From Thuidium tamariscinum (lineage: Eukaryota; Streptophyta; Bryopsida; Hypnales; Thuidiaceae), in contig OX344751.2 of NCBI GenBank assembly GCA_947034885.2, positions 38,531,082 to 38,595,081 of the forward strand: DNA of 64,000 nt. Reading direction: 5' to 3'. The notes below the pieces were generated by a model that was given only the letters and a program-made list of their open reading frames with translations, was not told where the DNA came from and did no database searches. The stretch's first letter is position 1. Each line of letters opens with the position of its first letter. A program made the position numbers and the translations under genes. Below, in pieces: positions 1 to 12,647 of the stretch.

Positions 1-1811
1 TCTAAAAGCATATGGGGGCCATAGCTCCGCCGTCCCTCATGGGACTAGCTTAACTCCATGACCAAGAGAGGAGGGAGGGAAGAGTAGATACAATGTGCAA
101 GCATACTTTCGAAGTCACCTCACAAGTTACCCCTCGGTTCCTTACAAGTCTTTTCCACAACAACTTTCACTTGTTTCACAACACAAAAGGTGGCACAATA
201 TTGATTAGCATAAGTTCTCACAAAACTTGGGGGGGTCTCAAGTCCCCAAGTGCAAGCCACAAGTACCAAGGGTGCAACAACCCCAAAACTATCAAAGGCT
301 CCTTTGGTATAATAAGCCAAAGGAAATCCGGCATAACCCGGGCCCAATAATCCTCCTCTCTTAAATGGTGAGGAGTGAGAAAGAGAGAGAATGAGAGGAG
401 AATGCCGCCCCTTTTATACTCAAAAGGGAGCAACCCCCCTTTAATCTACTAAGAAAATCTAGATGAGGGAATTTTAGAAGGTCCGTACATGTTTACTAAT
501 CCCAAATCTAACTATCCACCTAAAATCTACGCAATTTGAATTGAGTAATTCAAATCTTACCTAACCTTACAAGAACTTGCAAATCCACCTAAATTACCTT
601 CCCCAAAATCTACAAGTTCCCACATGGGAGTGGTTCCCATGTGTTCCCACCTACTTAATTTGAAATTACTTACACCAAGCACTTGGAGCCACCTCCACTA
701 ACTTTTTGAGGTGGTACTTGCTCCCACATGTGCCCGGAGTTCCGCACACGTTCTCTGCACGTTCCCCATGGCCATTGGGGCCCAAACTCTCCAAAAAGGC
801 ATTGGAGAGCCTTAAACCCCATTTTCTCCTCCATGTGATGTCCCCCAAAGGATAACTTTTGGAATTTAGCTCCGAATGGCAAACGGATTGCGCCATTGGG
901 TCCGGAAGGCCATAAGTAGTATAGAGAGAACCCTATATTCCTTAATCTATGCCCTAAATCTCAAAGAATCTTAGTGTAAGCTGGGGTCAAAGTTGGGATA
1001 AATTCCCAACTTTTAGAGTTTGGCAATTTTGGACCCCAACCCTTCACCAAGCTCTTAAGTAGATAGAAGGGGGTAGGAATAGACCCAAAGTAGGCCTCGA
1101 TCCGATGTTGTATGGCCTCGGTACGCCAGTCAACTGCAACTTCCGTCGTTTAAATTGTCAGTTGTGGAGGAATGTTGCCGATTCAAGGTCTTTCAACTAT
1201 CGATTTGTCTTGAAACTTGGGGAAGCGCTCCGTTGGTGTGAGACCGCCTCACCGGATTCTTAGTGGGATTTTACCGCACTTTGGGATATTCTTTCGAATT
1301 CCCACCCAAAGTCCACCGCGGTTGACCATCCGGGAAAATATCCAAACTACTTTGGAAAATTCCCAAACTTTAGAGGGGACCACCCATGGGATCCTCCCAC
1401 ATGGATGCAAACCTGCACCCCCACTGCGTGCTCCTAAAATTAGGAAATCGCCCGGTACCTACATTTCAAGGTTAGTATTCCGCCCATATTCTCTTCGATG
1501 CTATGGGGAGTGGGGGATTCCTCCTAGATTCCCCCATGAGGACTTCCTAACCTAGCTAGGGCTTTTTTAGGCTTCTTATCCTAATCCTGCACATCACTAT
1601 CAGTTTGACGTCTATTTAGCTAAGACAAGACCTATTTTTGATGCAAACTATCCTAAACCCCCCTCTAATGACCAAATGGCATATTGGTATGTGTAATGCC
1701 AATACCAATTTAATGCTCTTATGTGGGTTTTACGAGCCTAATTATGCCTTAGATTGTGTAGGAATTCGAAAAAAGAACCCGTGAGTCCCCGGTGACGAAT
1801 CGAGGGCTCAC
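1..1811 (-). mobile_element. Probable LTR of an LTR retrotransposon, cut by the window edge
   Basis: Read on the minus strand, this block starts with TGTGAGCCCTCG at 1811, the TG expected at an LTR start. About 1.4 kb downstream comes a good plant core promoter (TATA box at 412-418 followed by a pyrimidine-rich stretch), as in a U3/R junction. GC content is higher than in the neighbouring AT-rich DNA. The other end lies outside the window, so the duplication of target DNA, the primer-binding site and any gag-pol are unseen and the lineage cannot be named. If correct the LTR is over 1.8 kb, long for plants. A host promoter region is the alternative. Confidence 0.4.
361..420 (-). promoter_or_regulatory. 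TATA box plus pyrimidine patch (minus strand)
   Basis: The minus strand reads GAGTATAAAAGGGGCGGC (TATA core at 412-418), followed within 15-50 bases by a CT-rich run (complement of 361-399). TATA plus downstream Y-patch is the usual plant core promoter layout. It would drive transcription toward position 1, consistent with the LTR reading of 1-1811. Confidence 0.45.
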
Positions 1812-2913
1812 AAAGCCCCCCAACAAAGCAACCTCCAAAATTACTATATTTAAGCTAATATGGTTTTATCAAGTAGCAGTCTATACCACTTCATTGGCTC
1901 CCAGTAGCCAATCATGAGCTTTACATTATAGCTGAAATTTCAGTCAGGCATCTCGAGGGGGATTATCTCTCTTTTATTAGAGAAGTAATCCCTTCGGTGA
2001 ACAATGTTATGTACTTGTCATTGAATCTTTCAAGTAGAAATTTGTGTCATTGGGATCTTACCTTGAAATTTATAGCATAAGAAATTTGAAGGGCCAACTA
2101 CCTCAGTCAAACATATAAGACGAATAGTCTTGAAAGAAGAAGGTAGAAGGAAAAGAAAAAGGAAAAGAAGAGAAGGGACATTGAAGATTTGAAGTTAATG
2201 GAGGTTGAGGTATAAGAGGGGATTGAGGCTTTTAAAAGAGTGCAAATTCTTGAATACTACAAAGATTATAGGAACAGTTTCAATTCTACCACATCAATAG
2301 GTTGACACAGTGGTGCTACTACTACATTATATAATATAAATAAATTATTAATTATTATTAATTTTTTAATTGAAATTTTCTTAATCATTTTATTTCTTTC
2401 TAATACATTCTAAGAAATTTGAAATAAATAATTTTTACGAAATTCGAAAACTTAGACCATTAGGGACTAGTTTAGAATAGTGAGAAGAGTTTTTGGCAAT
2501 GGGGAGTTTTAGGAAATGGCTCTCAAACAATCTCTTAGAGACCAAAAATTCATCTTATGCAAGTTTGAATGCATAGGACTTGTATTGGAAACTAAACTCA
2601 TAAAAGGATTGTCAAAGGGATGGCAAGGGTAAATGGTCAATGGAGAAGGAAGTCTTAATGTCAATGCTTTAATTATGGACATCCATTCTAAGAGCATATC
2701 ACATATAGTCTTTGCATATGAGACATAGAATATGGAGTGGAAGTCAAGGGCAACGAGAATATGATTATAGTTCATAGGGGAATGGATGTTGTGATAGTAG
2801 AGTAGAAGTATGCCTATGAGCGTCCCCTTGGCCATTTTGTCCCATAAAGAGTTATATCAAATGAGGCACTAGCATTAGAATTTAGAATTAGATTTAGATT
2901 CTTATAGACAATA
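1812..2913. other. Unresolved spacer with one 108-codon minus-strand frame
   Basis: No repeat ends or recognisable genes seen. A minus-strand open frame at 2509-2835 encodes 108 residues (starting MAKGTLIGILLLYYHN) with no motif I recognise. The frame may be chance or a decayed element; there is no splice or promoter evidence beside it. Confidence 0.3.
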
Positions 2914-3169
2914 CACTACAAGAAATTGGGGGTATAAATGACTGTGCACGAATGACTGCATGTCCGGTTTCACTAAACAATGACTGTTGCTTCTATAATT
3001 GCACCAATTCTACCCTCTTCACAATTTTAAAGTCATTCTATAGTCATGCTTATGACTCGAGGATGGAGAAAGGATGAAACTAGATATTCATTAGTAGAAA
3101 TTCATTTAAAATGTCACTGACTAATTGCTTGTCATAAAATATGACTACTTATTAGTATTAAATGACTTT

Positions 3170-3925
3170 GAGATGACTAGAAGGTTCAAATAGCCTATAG
3201 TGCAATTTTTTGCATTGAAGACGGGCAGGGCACCAAGATGACGTGGATGACAGTCATTTTTTTAATTACTAATCTATGATTGTGGTTTACTAGTATGTGA
3301 TTGTAAAATGACTACAAAGTCTCAAATTGATTAGAGTGTAATTTTTTGCACTAAAAAAGGTTAAGGCACCAAATTGACGTCAATAGTAATCATTTTTTAA
3401 TTACTAATCAATGACTGTATTTTACTAGTTTGCAACTCTAAAATGACCGCAAAGTTCTAATTTGGCTAGAATGTAATTTTTTGCACTAAAAAAGGTTAGG
3501 GCACCAAACTGATGTGGATGGCAGTCATTTTTTTAATTACTAATCAATGACTGTGGTTTACTAGTATGTGATTGTAAAATGACTACAAAGTCTCAAATTG
3601 ATTAGAGTGTAATTTTTTGCACTATAAAAGGTTAGGGCACCAAATTGACGTCAATAGTAATCATTTTTTAATTACTAATCAATGACTGTATTTTACTAGT
3701 TTGCGACTCTGAAATGACTGCAAAGTTCTAAATTGGCTAGAATGTAATTTTTTGCACTAAAAAAGGTTAGGGCACCAAACTGACGTGGATGGCAGTCATT
3801 TTTTTAATTACTAATATCTAACTGCACATTACTACTTTATGATTTTAAAATGACTACAAAGTCTTCATTAGACCATAGTACAATGTTTTGCACTAAAAAC
3901 AAATAGGGCACTAAGCTAATATAGA
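3170..3925. repeat. Tandem array of about 136-bp units inside CACTA-1
   Basis: The marker ATTTTTTGCACT recurs near 3205, 3340, 3475, 3611, 3745 and (diverged) 3881, giving a 134-137 bp period and about 5.5 units. Units alternate: those near 3340 and 3611 share a 'CTCAAATTGATTAGAG' version, those near 3475 and 3745 a 'GTTCTAATTTGGCTAG'-like version. So the array is also a dimer repeat of about 270 bp. A diverged inverse array occurs in CACTA-2. Confidence 0.85.
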
Positions 3926-5034
3926 CAATATTATTTCAAGGAAAATTTTAGCCCTTACAGGAGCTAATTTTCTTCTAAAAGTTCCCTTCAAGGATACTTG
4001 CAGCCCCTTTAAACAACAATGATCACTAGTCATCATCAATGATGACTAGTGATCTATTACAAAATTTAAATTTTTAAAAAAAATTACAAAATTACAAATT
4101 TTTTCTTAAATTTTTTTTATAATATTCAAAACTTAAAAAAAACTTAAAATAATAATATTACATTTAAATTTAAGAATTTAAAAACTTATAATCTTGAAAA
4201 TATCATGCTAATGTGGTAGCATCGATCCTTCATTAGATTTGAATTTCTATAATTTTTTAATTTTTTAATATGAAGTTCTTAAAACATTTTTTCAATATTA
4301 TAAAAATCAATTCATTCTTACTATTCCTACAATCCTACAATTTCAAGCACTTCCATTCACTAGCCTCAAAAATAGATTTTTTTATTTTATTTATTTTATT
4401 TTATTTTATTTTTAGTTTGGTTCCCTTGTTTTTCTTCACAACTCCTTCAAAGGCTGAAAATTTTCCTCATGGATGTTCACTTGTTCTTGAATTTCTACAA
4501 TATGATTGTGTTTTACTACAATGCAACTCTAGAACGACTACAAGGTTGAAAATGACTGCAAGGTCCTAAATAGACTATGGTGCAAATATATTTATAACTT
4601 TTGATTTAAGGCTCAAAATCTAAAACAGATTTTTGGAGATGAAAGTAGAATTGATTTCTTAACTTTTGTTAGTTCAAAGTTTTTTGAAAAAAATTGATTT
4701 GCTATATGTAAATGAGGCTTAAAATTTTACTTGTAACATAATTTCTGCATTTTATATATCCCACATGCTTTGTCTTGCCTCCTTCTATACTTTTAGTATA
4801 AAGGTCTTGTCATCTCAACCCTTTTTACTCTCATACTAAGAGGCTTTTGAAGCCATATGGCGCATGTGCCAAATGTAATGTATGATGTATAAAATATTTT
4901 ATATGGCATATTATGTATGGTGTATTGGATGTAATGTATTATGTATGATATATGGTGTATGGCTTATTGTGTATGATATAGTATTGTAGAACTTTGAATG
5001 TATTCATATGTGACTATGAAATGATTTACTCCAT

Positions 5035-5405
5035 CCTAACTTTTGAATGACTACATTATAACTTTAAAATGACTTATCCATGACTCTAATGTGGATGTTC
5101 ACGTCAGTAATGCTTTGATTATATCACAACTACATAATGACTTTAAAATGACTACAAAATGACTTCTATATGACTCTGACATGGACGTCCACGTCAGCAA
5201 TATTTTAATTGTATTGCAACTACAAAATGACTTTAAAATGACTTCTATATGACTCTGACACGGATGTCCATGTCAGCAGTATTTTAATTGTATTGCAACT
5301 ACAAAATGACTTGAAAATGACTTCTAAATGACTTCTATATAATTATGACGTGGATGTCCACGTCAGCAGTGCTTTGATTGTATCACAACTACGAAATGAC
5401 TGCTT
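5035..5405. repeat. Subterminal repeat cluster of CACTA-1
   Basis: Four imperfect units of about 75-95 bp, each with a GACTYTGAC...GGAYGTCCACGTCAGC core and a 'TTGTATTGCAACTACAAAATGACT'-like tail (split here for brevity). CACGTCAG near 5100, 5193 and 5357 marks the units, with CATGTCAG in the variant near 5270. These lie within 700 bp of the right end, where CACTA elements carry transposase-binding repeats. Confidence 0.7.
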
Positions 5406-5695
5406 CATAGGCTGATGTGGACGTACATGTTTGCAAAATTTTCTTAAAAAATGGACAGCTGCCCAAACTTTTCCAAAATTTTGTTTGTCCACCTCATCTG
5501 CCATGTAGACTTTGTCATCTATTTTCATCCAAGGCCAAAAATGGATGGTGATAATAGAATTGCAGTCATTCAAAGAATGACTTGTCCACTATGACTTCAG
5601 GGGCTCAAAGTCATTTTTCTGTCATTGTGGTCCGAAATGACTGTTTTGCAGTCGTTTAGGACAGTCATTTATACCCCCAATTTCTTGTAGTGATA

Positions 5696-8224
5696 GGAAT
5701 TTAGAATTTAATCTTACATCTACTTAAGTACACCTCAATAGTTATCTAAAAAGGTATTGCATTCAAAAATTGGATAAAAGTTCTAAAAGTTGTGCTAGGA
5801 TGAAAAGTAGTCTACGAAGTAGATTAAAGTTATAGAATTTATCCAATGGAATCCAACAAAAATATTTTTATCTAGGCTAAAAATAGGTTTTTGAGGTGAA
5901 TGAAATCAATTCCAAAAGTAAAAGTAAAAGAAATTGATAGATGAAGTATAGTAAACCAATTACTGGTCAAACTTCATCTACAAATAATTTCTTATAGGAA
6001 AGTCAAAAGTCAAAGTGTTTTTACCTTTTTTTGAAAAGTAATCATGTAAATTTTTACTTAAAATTTAATTATACATAGGGACAACAAGCTAGGGTAAAGA
6101 AAAAAAAGTGAGAAGAAATAGTAGAATAAAAAATAATCTTTCAAGAAATCTTAGAAACAAGTAAAGGTGAGTCCTTGTAGGTAATAATTCTAGGCCTCCA
6201 AAAGTAGTTTTGAATAGTTAAAGTAGGATGAACTTTTGATTAATTCCAAGATAGAATTGGATGAAAGTCAAATGGATTTGACCAATTCGTTTGAAATCCA
6301 AAAGTTAGGTAGAAATATCAAAATAGAAAATAATTCAAAAATCCAAAGTGAAATTAGAAGCAACAAAGGGATGAACTTCTAACCATTAGAGTAGTAGTCA
6401 AAGTTCATCTACAATTATCCTTTTGTAGGAAAGTCAGATTTAAGACTTCTTCATCAATTTTAAAAGGGAATTACAATCCCTATAACCTTGTCTACTTTTT
6501 TCTTTTTCTTAATTAATTATTGGTTGCTTTAGTATTGAGGATTAGCTCTAAGGTCAAAATTGTTTCACAAAATTAGAATTAGCCTTTTAACTAGGTAAGT
6601 TTTAAATAGAATTCTAACTAAAGATTCATTGCTTGGAAAGTGCTCTTAAATTAAATGTATAGGACACCTATAAGATTCAATTGACTATATAGAATGCAAT
6701 TGTGTTTGCTTAATTCCAAGGGTGGGAATTAAGTATCCACATATCATAACTTAGGTAGAGTTCAATATCCATAGAAATAATATTAGAGCCTTAATTTTAA
6801 TTATAAATTGACCACAATTAATAGATGAAGTTTGAAGATTAGGAAGTAGGAGTTAATGTTGAAATTATAGGAAAATTTTCAAGTCAATTTGAATTTAGGA
6901 GTTTACAAATCATGGATGAAGTTTAATTAATGGTTCTAAAGTCAAAACTTCATTTAGTCATAACTTTTGCAAGAGTGTTATATTTTATAGAATTTTGTAT
7001 TTTTGGAAATGGCGTGTAATTCTCTTCAATTTAAAATTGCACTTTAACCAGATTGTTAAAAATTCTAATGTCCAAAAGACTCCATTGAGCATGTACCATT
7101 AAAAAAATTGAATGGCAATTGGAAGGTTTATTTGGTTGATATTTGGTGAGAATGAAGGATAAAGAGGTTGTCCTATACAAGTAGGGTAGTGGTGGGTAAA
7201 ATAATCCATGTAGGATATGTGAATTAGAAGTAATAGGAGGGCAATTGCATGAAAGACTTGTACTATTTTTCGTCACACATCTTGTGTAGATCTGTTTTTT
7301 GACCATAACTTTTGCATTTTTGCTCCAAATGACTCAAGATTTATAGAGAAGGTACTTATAACTATGATACAAGTTACATCAATTTTTGATCATTTTCAAA
7401 AATAGCTTAATATAAAAATAGTACTAGTGATTGAATGTCACATATGACAATTTGGAGGTTTTAGTACTATAGAATACCTTTTTTTAATGATTTTGAGATG
7501 GAAGTTGGATGACATGGTCTTCTAATAGACTTCTAGCTTTCCACAAAAGTATTTTCAAAAATAGTAAATTTAATGTTGTGTAGAGGTCTACAAAGAGAGC
7601 TTCATTTTGCTTGTATTTTGAAACATATAAAATATTATTTTGGTAGGTTCTTTGGTCAATGACCATCTACATAAAGTTGTTGCAAATGTACACTTTTTGT
7701 TTTTTGTATTTACTTATTTTTACTATTTTTCCCTAATTAAAACATGAAGGTATGTATTTTCTTGAGGTTTGGCACTTTTCCAGTTCTCCTACTTAGAAAA
7801 TTTTCCCACACAATTCCTTTTGTAGGTACCTTTGTCTTAAAGGTGTATACCTAAATCATATTTATTTAAAAAAATTTAATTATTTTTCTAATTAAATAGT
7901 ACTCCAGAAAAAGTTAGGAGTACTATTGCAAAATGCAACAAATAGTACAAGTCTTTCGTGCAATCACCTAGGAGCTCTACTACTTATAATTAAGTGAAAA
8001 CACAAGAATTGTATTGAAAGTCAAATTTTAGACCTCATTTAGGCATAGTGGTGTATTTTTTAAAAAGAAATTTGAAATGTATTAAAAATTGTAGAACCAA
8101 ATTAATTTTTATCTCAAAAAATATATTTGAGGTTTAAGACTTTGTTTAAAAAGTTATAGTCAAATTTTAGAGAGGGGTTGAAAGGGATATTCTTTAGACT
8201 TTTAAAATTTTAGATATAGATTCT
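5696..8224. other. Unresolved AT-rich DNA
   Basis: No terminal repeats or gene-like exons identified. Loosely repeated phrases (TTCATCTACAA...TAGGAAAGTC near 5975 and 6400) hint at an old duplicated repeat. The 7.7-8.2 kb part resembles stretches of CACTA-2 near 15.13-15.33 and 16.0-16.3 kb but in a different order, so I do not call it an element copy. Confidence 0.3.
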
Positions 8225-8802
8225 CTTCTTTAATAAACTTTGAAGTCATTTATTTAACTTGATTTTCAATATTTTTTGAAAAAAATAAAATTGTAGGATT
8301 TAGATTGTTTATTTTCACAATATCACATTGCAACCATGGGATCAACATTTTTGAATTCTATGACAAAATTATCAACAATTAGTATTCTGAATTGATTTCT
8401 ATTTTTTTCTACTCACTATTTTTTTCCTATATGTTTTACAATTCCAAATGATATGAAATTATTCATACATGTAGATAGCTTGCATTGAAAAATGAATTCA
8501 AAGAAGCACCAACAACATCAACATTTTTTTATACAAATGTAACCTTATGAAGTGCAACTTTTTTGTTTTGTACAACTACCTTGTTTTTTGAAAGGCCCAA
8601 AAAAAGATTTTTGTCAATTCAAATCCTAATAACTTGCACTCTACACAATGAAAATTTTTACACATCTTCTTAGACCATCTTATTACATGATCTTATAGTT
8701 TTGTGAGTCCAAGATTGTTTTTTTTCAAATTTTTGGTACTTATACTTCAATTGTTGGTTTGCAAGTGTTTTTGGTGAAAACATAGTTAAGGAATTTAAAG
8801 GG
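8225..8802 (+). mobile_element. C7: truncated family C TTAA element (right part)
   Basis: Matches the second half of the family C consensus (compare 9500-10057 and 28212-28744) and ends TTTAAAGGG followed by TTGA, a one-base variant of TTAA. The left half is missing; the boundary near 8225 is approximate. No coding content. Confidence 0.65.
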
Positions 8803-9108
8803 TTGAGGACCAACACAGGTTAGTTTAGATTTCCAAAATTGTCAAGATCAATTATGAAACACAATTTCTAAGAATAATTTAATAGTAAATCTTACAAGAA
8901 AATTACAAAATATGATTCAAAGAATGGTTAAATCAACTAGTTTACAAACCAACACTTTCAATAAAATTTGAAGCCAAAAATGAAAATACTTTTTAAGATC
9001 AAGTATAGAATGAATATATGTGATTTCCACAAAAAATTTCCCTTGAAGTTCAAAATGTTCAATTCTAATTCTAGAAAATTTTGAAAATTTTAATTTTATT
9101 GAATTTAA

Positions 9109-10057
9109 CCCCTAAAGGATCAAACTATATTTTTTGGCAACATAATAATTTTAGGCAACTAATTATGAATGGGAATTTCTAATTTTTTTTCTTTGAAAAT
9201 TTCACACAATATGTGCCCAAAGAATATCTTTAAGGCTAAACAATTTTATAACTTTTAACTACATGGTTCAAAAGTTATTGTATGATCTATAGTTTTCATT
9301 GCTTGGTAGGCAAACTGGAAAGCTCAAAAACTCTTCAAAAATCACTTTTAAAAAAAATTAAAATTTGAAATTAATTTTTTAGATTTATATATATGTGGAG
9401 AGCTTTAAATTATTTCATTTTCATTAATAAGATGAAAGTTATGAAGAGCTTTAGTTTGTGGGTAGTTTGTAGGAAGTTATAGAATGTCCAATCTAAAATA
9501 TACTTTGAAGTCCTTTATTTAATTCAATTTTTAATATTTTTGAGAAAGAATAAAAATATTTAATGAATTTGTTTATTACAACATTACAACCATTGGAATT
9601 GGAATTGGAATTTTTCAATTCAATAAATAAGTTGTTCCCAATTTAGTATTTTGAATCATTCTCTACTTCTTTCTTTTTACTATTTTTTTGTACATGTTGC
9701 ACAATTCCAAATGATTTGAAAATTTTCAAGCATGTAGCCAGATTGAATTGAAGATTGAATCTAAAGAGTTACAACCATTTTGGATACTTTTTTCATACAA
9801 ATGTGGCCTTTTGAAGTTCAGCTGCCCGGATTTTCACATTAGTAAAAAAAGGATTTTTGTGACTTTTAACACTAATATCTTGCAATCTACTTGGCAGAAA
9901 TTTCTAAAAAAAATTCTACATCTTCTCAAACTAGTGCACTAAAAGATCCTATGGTTACATTAATCCAAATCTTTTTTTTTCTAAAATTTGATAATTGCCC
10001 TAGAAATGATAGTTTTGGAGTGGGTTTGGTGAAAATATAGTAAAAAAACTTTAGGGG
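9109..10057 (+). mobile_element. C3: complete family C TTAA element (949 bp)
   Basis: Begins CCCCTAAAGGATC and ends CTTTAGGGG; the outer 9 bp form an exact inverted repeat. TTAA flanks both sides (9105-9108, 10058-10061). The interior follows family C order: a GGCAACAT box, ACTTTTGACT, a copy-to-copy conserved AAGCTT region, a CCGGATTTTC box and a late ATCTTGCAATCTAC box. Only short open frames exist and they differ in frame between copies, so it looks non-autonomous. Confidence 0.85.
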
Positions 10058-10061
10058 TTAA

Positions 10062-10671
10062 GTCATTTTTTGAAGTGAAAAAGTTACTTTTAGAAGCTAA
10101 ATTTATTAAAACTTTAGTTATTGAATAATAGAATTTTTATAAATCAAAGTCTTCAAAATCTATATCATACAATGAACTAATGCAAGAATCTTTAGAAAAA
10201 AACCATGGATGGACAAATACATTTCTGTGTGCTTACACAATGTATTTGTATTCATTCGTTGTTCAACATTTGAATGGTTAGTCCTTTACGGGTCAAGGGT
10301 TAAAAAGACCCATGAGTGGAGAAATGAATGAGTTTGACGCGGCTCATATGAATGGCATGGCCCAGTTTTTGAAAGGATCCATGAGTAACAATTTTGACAA
10401 GGGTGTCTACGAATTGCATTGCGTAGTGAGCACAATTTTCATTTTGGGTTGGTGGATTCCTCCTATCAGGATGGAAGACACAAGGGAAGGGAGTGAGGAT
10501 GACACCACTTGGGGAATGGACCGGTCCTTTCTTGCACCCAACTGGTGCTGACAGTGAGACTTATTTACATTGAGGAGGTTTTCTGAATTGCTGTGCATTT
10601 TGCATTCCATATTGGGCTGAGTTGACTTGCTGCAAAATATGCTAAGCACATTCACAGTTGTGTCTCTTCAA
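10062..10671. other. Unresolved segment with a 79-codon plus-strand frame
   Basis: Between C3 and C4 lies DNA of higher complexity than its surroundings. An open frame at 10312-10551 (starting MSGEMNEFDAAHMNGM, tryptophan-rich C-terminal half) is the best coding candidate but has no motif I know and no clear splice sites. It could be a gene fragment or chance. Confidence 0.3.
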
Positions 10672-11359
10672 AAACCATACCTACCCACAAACTAACATTT
10701 CTCATAACTTTCACTTTGTAAGTCCAAATAGAATGATTCAAAGCTTCCCGCATACACAAAATTCTAAAGAACCAATTTCAATTTTTCATTTTTTCAAAAA
10801 GTCGTTTTTAAAGAAGTTTTTTGAGCTACCCAAGCTGCTCAAAAATAAAAGGAAATCAATATCATGCAATAACTTTTGAACTATGGAGTCAAATGTTATG
10901 AAAATTGTTGGGTCTTAAAGCTACTCCTTGGGCATAAGTTGTGTGAAAATTTCAATTAAAAAAATTAAAATCTTCATTTGTGGTGAGCTGCCCAAAATTG
11001 CTATGTTGCCAAAAAACATAGCTTGGTCCTTTAGGGGTCAATCCAAATAGCACAAGTCAAAGCTTCCCATGTCTATATAAATCTAGAGAACTAGTTTTAA
11101 ATTTTTATTCTAAAAAAAGTGATTTTTGAAGAAGTTTTTTAAGCTACCTAGATTGCCCGCCAAACAAAGAAAATCACATATCATGCAATGACTTTTTAAC
11201 AATGCAGTCAAAAGTTATGAAAATTGTTGGGCCTTAAAGCTACTCTTTAGGCACATGTTTTGGAAAAATTTTAAAGAAAGAAAAAAGAAAGACTCCATCT
11301 GTAGTGAGCTGCCTAAAATTGCTATGTTGCCAAAAAAACGTAGTTTGGTCCTTTAGGGG
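10672..11359 (-). mobile_element. C4: family C element, truncated, with its end duplicated in tandem
   Basis: In inverse orientation it carries the GGCAACAT-end of family C twice: unit one closes with TTTAGGGG at 11030-11037 (followed by TCAA) and unit two with TTTAGGGG at 11352-11359 followed by TTAA. Each unit of about 320-360 bp runs from the AAGCTTCCC region to the terminus. The distal part breaks off at 'GTGGGTAGGTATGGTTTT' (inverse), the same point at which copy C5 breaks off. Confidence 0.75.
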
Positions 11360-11363
11360 TTAA

Positions 11364-11619
11364 GCATTAGAGGAGATTTGAGGCCTCTAAAGGGCTGTTT
11401 TGGGGCTATTCCCCGAAATTGTTCTCGTAACTGTTGGCCATTGTTAGACTAGCATTTACCCCAAAAAAGAAAGGGTCCTAAAATATGAAAAGAAAAGCCC
11501 AAAAAAATTTCAAATTTTTTTTAATGATGTGGCACTCTCTTGACAATGTAGGATTCCTGTTCACGCAGAAAAAATTGCGTTCTCATAGTCCAAGAACCCA
11601 CAGTCTTCCAATAGCCTCA
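11364..11619. other. Unresolved spacer between C4 and E1
   Basis: About 250 bp with no repeat ends recognised; slightly richer in C and G than the flanking elements. Confidence 0.3.
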
Positions 11620-11956
11620 AAAATCCCCTAATGCATCATTGCCCATCACTCACTTTGCTGCCATTTTGGAAATTAGATATATTGAAAATTCTTACATTTA
11701 TTTTCAAAGATGAAATTACATTTCTTTTTTACTCCACAAAGTTTTAATACTTATTTAGTGGAAATTTGATTTTTATGAGAATTTTTCAAGAAAAAGTGAA
11801 GAAAAATCACATCAAATAGAAAACTATTTTTAAAAATCTGAAATTTCACCATGTTTGTATATTAAGATGACAAACATTGTATTGTAAACCCAATTTCAAT
11901 GTCATTATATAATGAGAACTCAATAGACATTTAAAATATATTCAAAGTTCAAACCA

Positions 11957-12417
11957 ATGGGTTTTTTTCTAGCAATTTGGTGCAAAATTGCACCAAATTT
12001 TTTGGCCTAGCAATCTGGCACCAAGCCTATAGAAAAAATCAATAAAATTTTGGATGAAGTTTTTATTGTGAGACCATCTTGTTTGAAGAATTGCTAAAAT
12101 ATTGTATTGGGTCATTACACATTGTAGAAGTATTGTCAAACCATGGCATTTTATACAGAATGAACAACCAAAAACAAAATTTGCAGAGTAAACTCAAGGC
12201 TTTAAGGCAATTTTTAGTAAAAATTTCTTAAAAATACATGTTTGTCTAGTAAATTTTTACTACAAATTGCCAAAATCGCCAATAAACTTCAAAAGAATTT
12301 AAAATACTAGATGAAATTGCCAAATAATAGATGAAAATAGAATGATAGATATGTATTATGTGCTAATATGATATTTTCTATCCAATATATGGATGAATGT
12401 TGAAATTTGGAGCTCTA
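11957..12417. mobile_element. Insert within E1 with a CACTA-MITE-like foldback core
   Basis: This stretch has no counterpart in E2, E3 or E4. Its centre (12196-12290) folds back (AAGGCAATTTTTAG...CTACAAATTGCC) and resembles the core of the CACTA MITE at 26386-26614. A 12-bp inverted repeat with a 2-base spacer (AATTTGGTGCAA / TTGCACCAAATT) lies at about 11974-11999. No CACTA ends were found, so the identity is provisional. Confidence 0.4.
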
Positions 12418-12647
12418 CAATAAAATGAAACATCACCACTTTAGCACTTCCTAAAAAATGAAAAAAAAAACATTGGTTCAAACTACAACAATAAAAAAAT
12501 TGAATTTTAATTTTTTTTTCAAATTTCAAATTGGAGTAGAGACTAGAGTAGATGACCTTCATTTTGTTACTATAGTTGGGCTCAATCTAAAAAAATATCA
12601 TTTTTGTGGAGAAATTTCAAATTTAGAGCAAGGAACAACTTCTTTAC

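Larger units (their letters stand above)
2914..5692 (+). mobile_element. CACTA-1: complete non-autonomous CACTA (En/Spm-type) element
   Basis: Starts CACTACAAGAAATTGGGGG and ends with its exact inverse; the terminal inverted repeats match over 32 bp (2914-2945 and 5661-5692) without a mismatch. It is flanked by a 3-bp duplication ATA (2911-2913, 5693-5695), the CACTA hallmark. The 2.78-kb interior has no transposase-length frame, so mobility would depend on a transposase supplied elsewhere. Subterminal zones are packed with repeats containing AATGACT and its complement, the kind of arrays bound by CACTA accessory proteins. The intact ends suggest a fairly young insertion. Confidence 0.93.

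Noticed and set aside
7680-8200. Possible third CACTA copy, from similarity to parts of CACTA-2
   Set aside because: The matching blocks are in a different order and no CACTA ends are present; AT-rich similarity alone is not enough.
10312-10551. 79-codon frame as a host gene
   Set aside because: Kept only as a note within the spacer entry; no homology, splice signals or conserved motif could be shown.
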